Shown here piece after piece: positions 50,701 through 60,127 of a stretch of DNA of 64,000 nt; the stretch's first letter is position 1, and each line of letters starts with the position of its first letter. Where the stretch lies: positions 560,001 to 624,000 of the forward strand of contig WNWL01000004.1 in the NCBI GenBank assembly GCA_009733745.1. The letters are read 5' to 3'. The DNA comes from Oceanobacillus sp. HTM 045 (GTDB lineage Bacteria > Pseudomonadota > Alphaproteobacteria > Rhodobacterales > Rhodobacteraceae). The translations under genes were made by a program, and so were the position numbers. Below the pieces are notes generated by a model. That model ran no database searches and was not told where the DNA came from. It was given only the letters and a program-made list of their open reading frames with translations.

Positions 50701-52872
50701 GCTGTCGCCGGTGGCGAAGCGCATGTAGAGCGAGCCGTCCTCCTTCACGCCGAGGCGGAAGTGACCGCCGTCGCCGTTGCCGGACTGGTCCTTCGACAGG
50801 AACACCTGGAAGTCGTCGAAATTGTCCGGACGGACCCAGAGCGCGACGGTGCCCTGCGTCACCTGCCAGTCCGGGTCATGCTCGATGAAGGCGAAGTCGT
50901 TCTTGCCGTCGAAGGAGAGCGCGGAGAAGGGCGTGCCGTCCGGCCCGTCCACCAGCCCGTCGAGCCGCAGCACCGACTGGTTCTCGTAGAGGGTATAGGC
51001 GCGCGCGGCGACGCCGCCGTCGCGGCCGTTGGCGAAGCTGCCGGCCTGGCCGGTGCCGGTCTCGTCGGCGAAGCTCCAGTAGGCCAGCGCGCCGGGCAGG
51101 CCGTCGGGGGCCTCCGCCTCCGGCGGGCCGAGCACGTCGTCGCCATCGGTGCCGGTGACGGTGACGCCGACGGCATCGACGAAGCCGAGCTGCCCGAAGG
51201 GCTCGCGGGTCGGCTCCATCTCCGCGCCGGAGGACGGGTCGCCGAAGGTGACCTCGTCCAGCCACGGGTTGTCGGAATGGTCTTCCGGCCGCCCCGTCAC
51301 CGCGCCGCGCGAGCCGTAGGGGTTGCGCGTGTCGTAGCCGTAGACGGTCTGGCCGTTGACCTGGGTGACCTTGGTGTCGCCCACCGGCACGATGGCCTCG
51401 TTGACGTCGTCGATGCCCTCGACGATGCCGTAGGTGACGTTGGTGTTGGTCACCACGTCGTCGGCCTCGACACGGTCGCCGTGGACGACCACGAGGCCGA
51501 GCAGGTCCTCGTTATGGGCGCCGCCGCCGCCATGCTGGTTCGAGATCACCGTGATGATGCTCTCGATGTCGCCGTCGCCATCGGTGTCGCGGTAGTCGAA
51601 ATAGAGGTTGGCGGTGTGGCCGATGATGGCGATGTGGTCCTCGCCCTTCACGTAGTCGCCGATGATGTCGATGCCGAAGCTGTCGACCCAGTGATCGTGC
51701 AGCTCGTCGTTCTCGCCCGCGACGCCGGCCCAGTTGATGCTCCCGTCGGAACGGACGTGCTTCTGGATGATGTCGAGCTTGGCGTTGATCTGCGGCGAGA
51801 TCAGGAAGGTGTCGCGCCCGGCGCCGCCGAAGGCGACGTCGTCGCCGACGAGTTCCTGGTCCTCGTAGCCCTTCAGCTTCTGGCGCGCGGCGTTGACCTC
51901 GCCGTCCGGGTCGCCGCGGGTCGGGCGGCCGACCGCGAGCTGGCCGATGCGCTGCTCGCCCGAGTCGGAGCGCAGCACGATCAGGTCGTCGCCGTCGCCA
52001 CCCATCAGCAGGTCGGAGCCGCGCCCGCCGTCGAGATAGTCGTTGCCCGCGCCGCCGCCGAGGCTGTCGTCGCCGTAGCCGCCGTAGATCAGGTCGTCTC
52101 CGTCGCCGCCGTCGAGGCTGTCGTCGCCGCCGGCGCCCTCCATCACGTCGGTCCCGTCGGTGCCGGTCTCGACCATGTCCTCGCCGAGGCTTTCCTCGAT
52201 CAGGTAGGAGGGGTGGTAGGCGTCGACCGGCGCGATCTCGGTGCCGGCGGGCGGCGAGGTGAAGTCGGCGGGCGACTGGTAGAGCGCGCTCTGGTCCACC
52301 GGCAGGCCGTCGACCAGAAGCGCCAGAGACTGCCCGCCGCCGCCGTCGTAATAGAGCATGTCGATCTTGTAGAGCCCGCCGTCGAACTCGGCGACGCGCC
52401 CGGTCTCGGCGGTGCCGCGCCCGTTCAGGTACTCGGTGAAGTCGACCCCGCCGATGGTCAGGCGGAACCCGTCGTCGGAGGCGACGGAAAGCTCGTGCGT
52501 TCCGGGCGGGATGTAGATGAAGCCCGAGAGCGAGAAGCCGATGCTGGACCCGCCCATCACGAAATCGGTGCCGGTGCCCGCGAGCGATGCGGCGTCCTCG
52601 TCGAGGAAGCCGGTCAGCGAGCGGTCGGACGAGGTGCCGCGGTAGCTGATCTCGGTGGCGGTGAAGGTCATCGACGGCTGCAGGCCGGCGGTGAGCAGGT
52701 CCTGGAGCCGGGTGATCGACCAGATCTTGGCCTCGCTGGTGCCGAGGTAGATCTGGCCGGACAGGCCGGTGCCGGTGAGCGGCACGCCGGTAATGGACGA
52801 CATCGCCACGTCCGGCGTCATGCCGGCAGGCGTATCCGCGGTGGTCGGATCGAAAAGCGGGCTATAGGCCAC
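47743..52872 (-). CDS. large secreted RTX protein with PA14 and two LamG domains
   Basis: A 1,709-residue protein, probably exported by a type I system. A PA14-like domain (DDGFRLTIGGVDFTEYLNGRG) is at about residues 25-190. Then come RTX calcium repeats (GGxGxDxLxGG) at about 220-300, a module M1 at about 303-545, LamG 1 at about 637-860, RTX repeats at 867-944, a second copy M2 at about 944-1190, LamG 2 at 1195-1385 and terminal RTX repeats to the C-terminal secretion-signal-like region (DIVHDFENGVDKFDF, NNGAGLIGETDFIGLV). The GTG start at 52872 has GAGAGGGAG 7 nt upstream; it encodes no cleavable signal peptide, as usual for type I substrates. No transporter genes are adjacent. Confidence 0.9.
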   Translation of the reverse strand: MAYSPLFDPTTADTPAGMTPDVAMSSITGVPLTGTGLSGQIYLGTSEAKIWSITRLQDLLTAGLQPSMTFTATEISYRGTSSDRSLTGFLDEDAASLAGTGTDFVMGGSSIGFSLSGFIYIPPGTHELSVASDDGFRLTIGGVDFTEYLNGRGTAETGRVAEFDGGLYKIDMLYYDGGGGQSLALLVDGLPVDQSALYQSPADFTSPPAGTEIAPVDAYHPSYLIEESLGEDMVETGTDGTDVMEGAGGDDSLDGGDGDDLIYGGYGDDSLGGGAGNDYLDGGRGSDLLMGGDGDDLIVLRSDSGEQRIGQLAVGRPTRGDPDGEVNAARQKLKGYEDQELVGDDVAFGGAGRDTFLISPQINAKLDIIQKHVRSDGSINWAGVAGENDELHDHWVDSFGIDIIGDYVKGEDHIAIIGHTANLYFDYRDTDGDGDIESIITVISNQHGGGGAHNEDLLGLVVVHGDRVEADDVVTNTNVTYGIVEGIDDVNEAIVPVGDTKVTQVNGQTVYGYDTRNPYGSRGAVTGRPEDHSDNPWLDEVTFGDPSSGAEMEPTREPFGQLGFVDAVGVTVTGTDGDDVLGPPEAEAPDGLPGALAYWSFADETGTGQAGSFANGRDGGVAARAYTLYENQSVLRLDGLVDGPDGTPFSALSFDGKNDFAFIEHDPDWQVTQGTVALWVRPDNFDDFQVFLSKDQSGNGDGGHFRLGVKEDGSLYMRFATGDSGSNRAWKSPAGTLVAGEWAHVAVSFTEDGVTVFVDGEPLPDFLWVRVEGNVDQPGLYKEAYLLQNAEPWVLGADTGDRTLNDTAAEFATGNAKLDDAFTGDIAGFGIWGGYDLEDALTEAQVEELMANGPGTALTAPAGPLPMVASDDSIDGGAGNDDIDGGAGDDRIAGGAGNDSINGGYGDDSIDGGDGDDIIDGGRGSDLIIGGAGNDILISRSDAGEQRAGQLVLGEPSRDYPDPSISEEYLKLYDWVDQPLTADDILVGGTGNDIFYFQPLINAKKDIILRHIEDDRTIDWAGVAGENNRIHDHWVDQLGIEIIADYNADEDTIVVIGHTATIQRVEYQAVDTDGDGVNDDVVSVIHVLSQQGNNGGAHDEDLLGYIVVHGDLVDEDAIQTNPMGVTTGIVESVDDLQEALAPSGETKISYAPDGTEIFGYDTRDIDGDPMGSDPESYSSNPYLDQVTFAKSGDAAGPLAVVFEAAGGAFNGTAAAAIEVPHDPATEQAEGTWAFTFRANAPGVGNQALLSKDHTGYKDGGHLTFWIDDWEYLRVRIQGEDTSYELKYREPIVAGVDYHVALGFDADRITLYVNGEAVAFKDGFDTGMLGNTEDLVIGASSRDRWEDDDNLEWFFKGTISNIAVLDRAITPTEAVLLREAGYDPAAIEKEGGTGSAPGPIMGSASGEVIEGTDGDDEIMGLGGSDVMKGSLGADRMDGGEGQDCADYSASAEGVDVGIHRKGTGGLAEGDELTSVEHLIGSEMADMLVGSVNDVTIMGRGGDDFIYDYAGNGELHGGDGDDSIYGNAGDDHIYSGLGADLVSGGDGIDTADYSQSTAGVDIGIHRVGIGGDAEGDRLISIERLVGSDFGDLLVGSVIDVTIDGGDGDDMIWDYAGNGVLRGGAGSDFLHGDGGADLFTFDEIGFGSDIVHDFENGVDKFDFTGTGLSFADLTITSIANYAIIRHADDPTDQILVNNGAGLIGETDFIGLV

Positions 52873-54425
<1,553 letters not shown>

Positions 54426-54437
54426 AAGGCGCGCCTC

Positions 54438-55469
54438 TCAGGCGAACGCGATCTGCGCCTTCATCGCCTGCGCGCGGTCGCCGGCGAGGCGGAAGGCCTT
54501 CTCGGCATCGTCCAGCGGCATGGTGTGGGTGATGAGCGCGGAGGGGTCGATCAAGCCCTTGCGCATCAGTTCCACCGCCATCGGGAATTCCTCGTGGAAG
54601 CGGAAGGAGCCGCGCAGGTCGATCTCCTTCGCGGTCATGGCCTGCACCGGCAGGGTCATGTCGCCGCCGAGGCCAAGCTGGACGATGACGGCGCGGGGCC
54701 GGAGCGCGGGGATCGCCGCCGCCAGCGCCGCCGCCGCGCCGGAGCACTCGAAGAGGGCGTGGAAGCTGCCCTTGCCCGCGCTGTAGCCCGCGAGCGCGTC
54801 CGCCTCCTCCGCCACGTTGATCACCCGGTCGGCACCCGCGGCCTTTGCATGGGCCAGCGGGGCCGCGCCGAGGTCGGTCGCGACGATCTCCGCCGCGCCG
54901 GCGCGGCGCGCGGCCATGATGGTCAGGCAGCCGATCGGGCCGCAGCCCGTCACCAGCACGCGCCGGCCCAGCAACTCGCCCGCCCGCCGCGTGCCGTGGA
55001 GGCATACGGAGAGCGGTTCGGCCATCGCCGCGAGGCCGGGGGAGAGGCCGTCGGCCTTCACGCATTGGCTCGCGTCCGCCACCAGTTCCTGCCGGAACGC
55101 GCCCTGGATATGCGGGAACGGCATGGCGGAGCCGTAGAAGCGCATGTTCTCGCAATGGTTCCGCAGCCCCTCGCCGCAATAGGCACAGCGCCCGCAGGGC
55201 CGCGAGGGGGAGACGGCGACGAGGTCGCCCTCGGCAAGCCCGGTCACGCCCGCGCCAAGCTCGGCGACATGGCCGGAAACTTCGTGCCCGAGGATCATCG
55301 GTTCGCGCAGCCGAACGGTGCCGAAGCCGCCGTGGTTGAAATAGTGCAGGTCGGAGCCGCAGATGCCGCCCGCGGCGACGCGCACGCGCACCTCGCCCGG
55401 GCCGGGGCGCGCGGCCTCCCGCTCCTCGATCCGCAGGTCGCCTGCCGCATGGATCACGATGGCGCGCAT
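54438..55469 (-). CDS. idnD: L-idonate 5-dehydrogenase
   Basis: A 343-residue zinc-dependent medium-chain dehydrogenase. The catalytic zinc site is in GGICGSDLHYF and GHEVSG, the structural zinc Cys set is in CGRCAYCGEGLRNHC, and VTGCGPIGCLTIMAARRAG is the nucleotide motif. The substrate-domain sequence and exact length match IdnD. GGGAGGA is placed just before ATG 55469. It is divergent from idnO with 130 bp between them containing repeated GCGTTGACACGC sites. The pair converts L-idonate to 5-ketogluconate and D-gluconate. No idonate kinase or transporter is next to it. Confidence 0.9.
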   Translation of the reverse strand: MRAIVIHAAGDLRIEEREAARPGPGEVRVRVAAGGICGSDLHYFNHGGFGTVRLREPMILGHEVSGHVAELGAGVTGLAEGDLVAVSPSRPCGRCAYCGEGLRNHCENMRFYGSAMPFPHIQGAFRQELVADASQCVKADGLSPGLAAMAEPLSVCLHGTRRAGELLGRRVLVTGCGPIGCLTIMAARRAGAAEIVATDLGAAPLAHAKAAGADRVINVAEEADALAGYSAGKGSFHALFECSGAAAALAAAIPALRPRAVIVQLGLGGDMTLPVQAMTAKEIDLRGSFRFHEEFPMAVELMRKGLIDPSALITHTMPLDDAEKAFRLAGDRAQAMKAQIAFA

Positions 55470-55520
55470 GGTTTCCTCCCTGTTTCGCGGACCATCGCGC
55501 GGTACGGGCCGCCGGGCAAG

Positions 55521-55555
55521 CGTTGACACGCCGTGATTGCCGGGCGTTGACACGC
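55521..55555. promoter_or_regulatory. direct repeats CGTTGACACGC in the idnD-idnO spacer
   Basis: CGTTGACACGC occurs at 55521-55531 and 55545-55555, 24 bp apart. Each copy has a GCGT/ACGC-type internal dyad and includes TTGACA, so the sites could be both -35 elements and operators for the divergent promoters. The repressor is not encoded next to them. Confidence 0.5.
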
Positions 55556-55599
55556 GGGGCAGGGCGGGGGAGATCGGGGCAACCACAAGGGAGGCTGCC

Positions 55600-56364
55600 A
55601 TGAATTCGCTCTTCGACCTCACCGGCGCGCGGGCGCTCGTCACCGGATCCAGCCAGGGAATCGGCTTCGCGCTGGCGCGCGGGCTGGCGCAGGCTGGCGC
55701 GGAGATCGTGCTGAACGGGCGCACCGTCCCGAAGCTGGAGGCGGCGGCGGAGACGCTGCGGAGTGAGGGGGCGAACGTGCACGTCCTGCCCTTCGACACC
55801 ACCGACCATGGCGCCGTGCGCGCGGCGGTAGACGGGTTCGAGGAGGGAACGGGGCAGATCGACATCCTCGTCAACAATGCCGGCATGACCTACCGCACGC
55901 CGCTGGAGGATTTCCCGCCGGAGCAGTTCGAGAAGGTGATGGCGACCAATGTCTCGGGCGTCTTCAACACTGGCCAGGCGGTCGCGCGGCACATGATCGG
56001 CCGCGGGGCGGGCAAGATCGTCAACATCTGCTCGGTGCAGACCGCGCTCGCCCGGCCCGGCATCGCGCCGTACATGGCTTCCAAGGGCGCGGTCGCGAAC
56101 CTGACCAAGGGGATGTGCACCGACTGGGCGCCGAAGGGCCTGCAGGTGAACGGGCTCGCGCCGGGCTATTTCCAGACCGAGCTGACTGACGCGCTGGTGA
56201 AGGACGCGGAGTTCACCGCCTGGCTCTCGAAGCGCACCCCGGCGGGGCGCTGGGGCAAGGTGGAGGAGCTGGTCGGCGCCTGCGTCTTCCTCTGCTCGCC
56301 CGGGGCGGGTTTCGTGAACGGGCACATCCTGTTCGTGGATGGCGGGATCACCGCTTGCCTCTGA
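55600..56364 (+). CDS. idnO: gluconate 5-dehydrogenase (SDR family)
   Basis: A 254-residue SDR enzyme, the same length as IdnO, which interconverts 5-ketogluconate and gluconate. ALVTGSSQGIGFALARGL is the cofactor site, NNAGMTYRTPLEDF the NNAG motif, ICSVQTALARPGIAPYMASKGAV carries Ser and YxxxK (Y-M-A-S-K), and NGLAPGYFQTELT follows. AAGGGAGG precedes ATG 55600. It is paired with the divergent idnD and probably coregulated through the repeated GCGTTGACACGC sites. Confidence 0.9.
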   Translation: MNSLFDLTGARALVTGSSQGIGFALARGLAQAGAEIVLNGRTVPKLEAAAETLRSEGANVHVLPFDTTDHGAVRAAVDGFEEGTGQIDILVNNAGMTYRTPLEDFPPEQFEKVMATNVSGVFNTGQAVARHMIGRGAGKIVNICSVQTALARPGIAPYMASKGAVANLTKGMCTDWAPKGLQVNGLAPGYFQTELTDALVKDAEFTAWLSKRTPAGRWGKVEELVGACVFLCSPGAGFVNGHILFVDGGITACL

Positions 56365-56477
56365 GCGGGGCGCGATGGGGCAGGCGAAAAAGAAGGTCGC
56401 GCCGGGGCGCGACCTGGAGTTCATGGCCGTCACCGGGGAGGACAACGGGCCATGTGAGGAGAGAGAGGGAGAGGGGG

Positions 56478-57377
56478 TCAGGCGGTCTCCTTCTGCCGTT
56501 CGAGCAGGGCGGCGACCGTCTCTCCCATCGCCGAGGGGTTCGGGGCGACCCGGATCCCCGCGGCGGAAAGGATCTCCACCTTCTCGTGCGCGCTCTCGCC
56601 GAAGGCGGAGATGATCGCGCCCGCGTGGCCCATCTTGCGGCCCTTGGGCGCCGAAAGGCCGGCGACATAGGCCGCGACCGGCTTCTTCATGTGGTCGCGC
56701 GCGAAGGCGGCGGCCTCGGCTTCCTGCGGGCCGCCGATCTCGCCGATCATCATCACCGCGTCGGTCTCGGGGTCGGCCTCGAACAGTTCCAGGACGTCGC
56801 GGAACGAGGAGCCGTTGATCGGGTCGCCGCCGATGCCGACGGAGGTGGAAACGCCGATGCCCAGCGCCTGCATCTGGCTCGCCGCCTCGTAGCCGAGCGT
56901 GCCCGAGCGGCTGACCACGCCGACCCGGCCGGGCCGGTAGATATGCGGCGGCATGATCCCCATGAACGCCTTGCCGGGCGAGATGATGCCCGCACAGTTC
57001 GGGCCGACCAGGCGCATCTTGCGTGAGGCGGGGTATCGGCGCAGGAACCGCTTCACCTTCATCATGTCCTGCGCCGGGATGCCGTCGGTGACGCAGACGG
57101 CGAGGCGGATGCCGGCATCCGCCGCCTCCATGATCGCGTCGGCCGCGAAGGGGGGCGGGACGAAGACGAGGCTCGCCTCCGCGCCGGTCGCAACCACCGC
57201 CTCGCGGACGGTGTTGTAGACCGGCAGGCCGAGCACGCTCTCGCCGCCCTTGCCGGGGGTGACGCCGGCGACGACGCGGGTGCCGTGCTCGATCATCTCC
57301 TCGGTGTGGAACTTGCCGATCCGGCCGGACATGCCCTGGACGATGACGCGGGTGTTCTGGTGAACGAGAATTGCCAT
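56478..57377 (-). CDS. mtkB: malate-CoA ligase alpha subunit
   Basis: A 299-residue succinyl-CoA-synthetase-like alpha subunit. The phosphorylated His is H251 in [14 protein letters not shown], CoA-binding and active-site blocks are [41 protein letters not shown] and [14 protein letters not shown]. The GIMP-HIY block is characteristic of malate thiokinase MtkB. With mtkA it makes malyl-CoA from malate, ATP and CoA in the serine cycle. It starts at ATG 57377, 11 bp after mtkA. The glyoxylate aminotransferase gene upstream supports the serine-cycle assignment over a TCA-cycle role. Confidence 0.9.
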   Translation of the reverse strand: MAILVHQNTRVIVQGMSGRIGKFHTEEMIEHGTRVVAGVTPGKGGESVLGLPVYNTVREAVVATGAEASLVFVPPPFAADAIMEAADAGIRLAVCVTDGIPAQDMMKVKRFLRRYPASRKMRLVGPNCAGIISPGKAFMGIMPPHIYRPGRVGVVSRSGTLGYEAASQMQALGIGVSTSVGIGGDPINGSSFRDVLELFEADPETDAVMMIGEIGGPQEAEAAAFARDHMKKPVAAYVAGLSAPKGRKMGHAGAIISAFGESAHEKVEILSAAGIRVAPNPSAMGETVAALLERQKETA

Positions 57378-57388
57378 TCTGCCCTCCC

Positions 57389-58561
57389 TCAGGCGGCGAG
57401 CTTCGGACGCGCGGCGACGGCGTGCTCGGCGGCGTCGGCCAGCGTGTCGGCGGCGATGATGGGGAGGCCGGACTCCTCCAGTATTTTCCGGCCGGCCTCG
57501 ACATTGGTGCCGGCGAGGCGAACCACGACGGGCAGGGTCAGCCCCTCGTTGCGATAGGCCTGCACCACGCCCTCGGCCACCCAGTCGCAGCGGTTGATGC
57601 CCGCGAAGATGTTCACGAGGATCACGCTGACATTGGTGTCGGTCAGCACCGTGCGGAACGCGGTCGCGACCCGCTCGGGGCTGGCCCCGCCGCCGATGTC
57701 GAGGAAGTTCGCCGGCTCGCCGCCGGAGAGGTGGATCATGTCCATCGTCGCCATGGCGAGACCGGCGCCGTTGATGATGCAGCCGATGTCGCCGGTCAGC
57801 CCGACATAGGCGAGCCCGTTGTCGGCGGCGGAGCTTTCGCGCGCGTCCTCCTGGCTCGGGTCGCGGAGCTGGGCGATCTCCGGGCGGCGGTAGAGCGCGT
57901 TGGTGTCGAAGCTCATCTTCGCGTCGAGCGCCACCAGTTCGCCGGTGCGGGTGACGACCAGCGGGTTGATCTCCACCATCATCGCGTCGTGGTCGCGGTA
58001 GGCGCGGTAGCAGGCCCGCAGCACCTTGACCATCTGCGCCACCTGCCCGCCCTTCAGGCCGAGCGAGAAGGCCAGTTCGCGGGCCTGGAACTCGGCGAGG
58101 CCGACGGCGGGGTCGATCACCATGCGGTGCAGGCTGTCGGGGTCCTCGACGGCGAGGTCCTCGATCTCCATGCCGCCATGGGAGGAGGCGACGATCATGA
58201 TACGCTCGGTCTTCCGGTCGAGCACGAAGCCGAGATAGAGCTCCTGCGCGATGTCGGACGCGCCCTCGACCCAGACGCGGTAGACGCCCTTGCCCGGTTC
58301 GCCGGTCTGTTTGGTGACGAGCTGGCGGCCGAACAGGGTGGCGGCGAAGCTGCGCACCTCCTCCTCGGAGCGGCAGAGCTTCACCCCGCCGACCTCGCCG
58401 CGGCCGCCGGAATGGATCTGGGCCTTGACCACCCAGGCGTCGCCGCCGAGTTCGCGGGCCCGGTAGCCGGCCTGTTCGGGCGAGTAGGCGAGGCCGCCGC
58501 GGGGGACCGGCACGCCGAAGCCGGCGAGGATCTCCTTGGCCTGGTATTCGTGAATGTCCAT
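57389..58561 (-). CDS. mtkA: malate-CoA ligase beta subunit
   Basis: A 390-residue ATP-grasp subunit. [49 protein letters not shown] (ATP grasp), [26 protein letters not shown], and [38 protein letters not shown] are typical. Length equals MtkA. AGGAAGC precedes ATG 58561. It lies 192 bp after sga, with a strong GC hairpin in the gap, and 11 bp before mtkB. No malyl-CoA lyase or hydroxypyruvate reductase is encoded here, so the serine cycle is only partly represented. Confidence 0.9.
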   Translation of the reverse strand: MDIHEYQAKEILAGFGVPVPRGGLAYSPEQAGYRARELGGDAWVVKAQIHSGGRGEVGGVKLCRSEEEVRSFAATLFGRQLVTKQTGEPGKGVYRVWVEGASDIAQELYLGFVLDRKTERIMIVASSHGGMEIEDLAVEDPDSLHRMVIDPAVGLAEFQARELAFSLGLKGGQVAQMVKVLRACYRAYRDHDAMMVEINPLVVTRTGELVALDAKMSFDTNALYRRPEIAQLRDPSQEDARESSAADNGLAYVGLTGDIGCIINGAGLAMATMDMIHLSGGEPANFLDIGGGASPERVATAFRTVLTDTNVSVILVNIFAGINRCDWVAEGVVQAYRNEGLTLPVVVRLAGTNVEAGRKILEESGLPIIAADTLADAAEHAVAARPKLAA

Positions 58562-58642
58562 CTGCTTCCTCCCATTGTTCCGGTGCGGACGGCACGGTCC
58601 GGCCGGTCCCCGGACGCGCTGCGCCGGGGCGTCTGCAAGAGG

Positions 58643-58664
58643 CGCCGCCCCCGGGGGGGCGGCG
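58643..58664 (-). other. GC-rich hairpin between sga and mtkA
   Basis: Perfect 10-bp stem CGCCGCCCCC / GGGGGCGGCG around a 2-bp centre in the 192-bp sga-mtkA spacer. No U-tract follows in the minus-strand RNA. It could partly terminate or stabilise the processed sga mRNA, giving different levels of sga and mtkAB. Confidence 0.45.
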
Positions 58665-58753
58665 AGTTTCGGGGACACCTACTCTCGGGCTACCTTGTCC
58701 GGCACCGCGGGAGCGCCACGCGGGTTCCCGCAGGCGGGACGCCGTTCGCGGCC

Positions 58754-59956
58754 CTACTCGGCCGCGATGCGCTTGGCGTCGGCGGCGCCTTCCTGCGCCG
58801 CGTACCACTCCTGCGCCGCGGCAACGCCGCGCCCGAACTCCACGTTCATGCCGGCGGCGGCGAGCGACAGCTCGGCCAGCGACAGGGCCGTGAGGCACAT
58901 GCCCGCGTTCAGGTCGCCGAGATGGCCGATGCGAAACACCTTGCCGGCAAGCTGCGACAGGCCGGAGCCGAAGGAGATGTTGTAGCGCTCGTAGCCGAAC
59001 CGGATCACGTCGCGCGCGTCGATCGTCTGCGGCACGCGGATCGCGGAGACGGTATCGGAGTGGAACTCCGGCCGCGCCGCGACCAGTTCCAGGCCCATCG
59101 CGTTCACGCCGCGGCGCACGCCCTCCGCCAGGCGGCGGTGCCGGGCGATGATGTTGTCGAGCCCCTCGGCCTCGATCCGCTTCAGCGAGGCGCGCAGGCC
59201 ATGGAAGAGCTGCGTCGGCGGCGTGTAGGGGAAGTAGCCGTCGGCGTTCAGCTTCAGCATGTCGCCGATCTCGAAGTACGCCCGGCGCATGGTCGCGGTC
59301 TTCGATGCCTCCAGCGCCTTCTGGCTGATGCCGAGGATGCCGAGACCGGCGGGCAGCATCAGGCCCTTCTGCGAGCCGGTGACCGCGAGGTCGACGCCCC
59401 ATTCGTCCATCTCGAACTCGATCGAGCCGATCGAGGAGACGCCGTCGACGAAGAGCATCGCCTTGTGGCCGCAGGCGTCCAGCGCGGCGCGCACGCCCGG
59501 CACGTCGGAGGTGACGCCGGTGGCGGTCTCGTTATGGGTGGCGAACACCGCCCTGATCTCGCCGGCCGTGTCGGCCTCGAGGCGGCGGGAATATTCCTCC
59601 ACCGGGACGCCCTCGCCCCAGGGCACGTCGATCACCTCGACGTCGAGGCCGAGGCGCTCCGCCATCTCGACCCAGAGCATCGAGAACTGGCCGAAGCGCG
59701 ACATCAGGACCTTGTCGCCGGGGTTCAGGGTGTTGGTGATCGCGGCTTCCCAGGCGGCGGTGCCAGAGCCGGGGAAGATGATGACCTCGCCCGTGGTGGT
59801 CTTCAGCACCTTCTTCAGCCCGGTGAACAGGCCGAGCGTCAGGTCGCCGAAATCCGGGGCGCGCATGTCCTGCATGGGGACATTCATCGACTGGCGGACA
59901 TCCTCCGGGACATTCGTCGGGCCGGGGATGAATAGATGTGTCGTGCCGTTTCGCAT
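58754..59956 (-). CDS. sga: serine-glyoxylate aminotransferase (class V)
   Basis: A 400-residue PLP enzyme of class V that transfers the amino group of serine to glyoxylate, giving hydroxypyruvate and glycine. HLFIPGPTNVPEDVRQSM, GSGTAAWEAAITNTLNPGDKVL, FATHNETATGVTSDV, and the PLP Lys in VTGSQKGLMLPAGLG are diagnostic. An aspartate-glyoxylate aminotransferase of the beta-hydroxyaspartate cycle (BhcA) is close in sequence and remains possible; the following mtkAB favours the serine cycle. Start ATG 59956 follows GAAGGGAGAGG. It is divergent from the fatty-acyl regulator gene. Confidence 0.9.
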   Translation of the reverse strand: MRNGTTHLFIPGPTNVPEDVRQSMNVPMQDMRAPDFGDLTLGLFTGLKKVLKTTTGEVIIFPGSGTAAWEAAITNTLNPGDKVLMSRFGQFSMLWVEMAERLGLDVEVIDVPWGEGVPVEEYSRRLEADTAGEIRAVFATHNETATGVTSDVPGVRAALDACGHKAMLFVDGVSSIGSIEFEMDEWGVDLAVTGSQKGLMLPAGLGILGISQKALEASKTATMRRAYFEIGDMLKLNADGYFPYTPPTQLFHGLRASLKRIEAEGLDNIIARHRRLAEGVRRGVNAMGLELVAARPEFHSDTVSAIRVPQTIDARDVIRFGYERYNISFGSGLSQLAGKVFRIGHLGDLNAGMCLTALSLAELSLAAAGMNVEFGRGVAAAQEWYAAQEGAADAKRIAAE

Positions 59957-60051
59957 GGGGCCTCTCCCTTCCTCGTCGCGTGTGCCGTCCGCGTTCTGTG
60001 GGAGGCGGAATACCAATGTAGGATCAGGGGTTGAACGTTTTCCGGGTCGCG

Positions 60052-60099
60052 CTGTAAATGCGAATGTTCACAAGATTACGGATTTGTGTAATTGTAAAT
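60052..60099. promoter_or_regulatory. AT-rich operator region between sga and the XRE regulator
   Basis: This is one of the most AT-rich short stretches in the window. It contains TGTAAAT at 60052-60058 and 60093-60099 and an inverted repeat CACAA-N10-TTGTG (60069-60088). It lies 97-144 bp before sga and 29-76 bp before the regulator start, so it is the natural binding region for that regulator. Confidence 0.45.
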
Positions 60100-60127
60100 T
60101 CCACAGATCGGAAAGGCACAGAGGGCC

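Noticed and set aside
56478-58561. TCA-cycle succinyl-CoA synthetase sucCD
   Set aside because: MtkB-like GIMPPHIY block, MtkA length and the adjacent glyoxylate aminotransferase favour malate-CoA ligase; no TCA-cycle genes adjoin.
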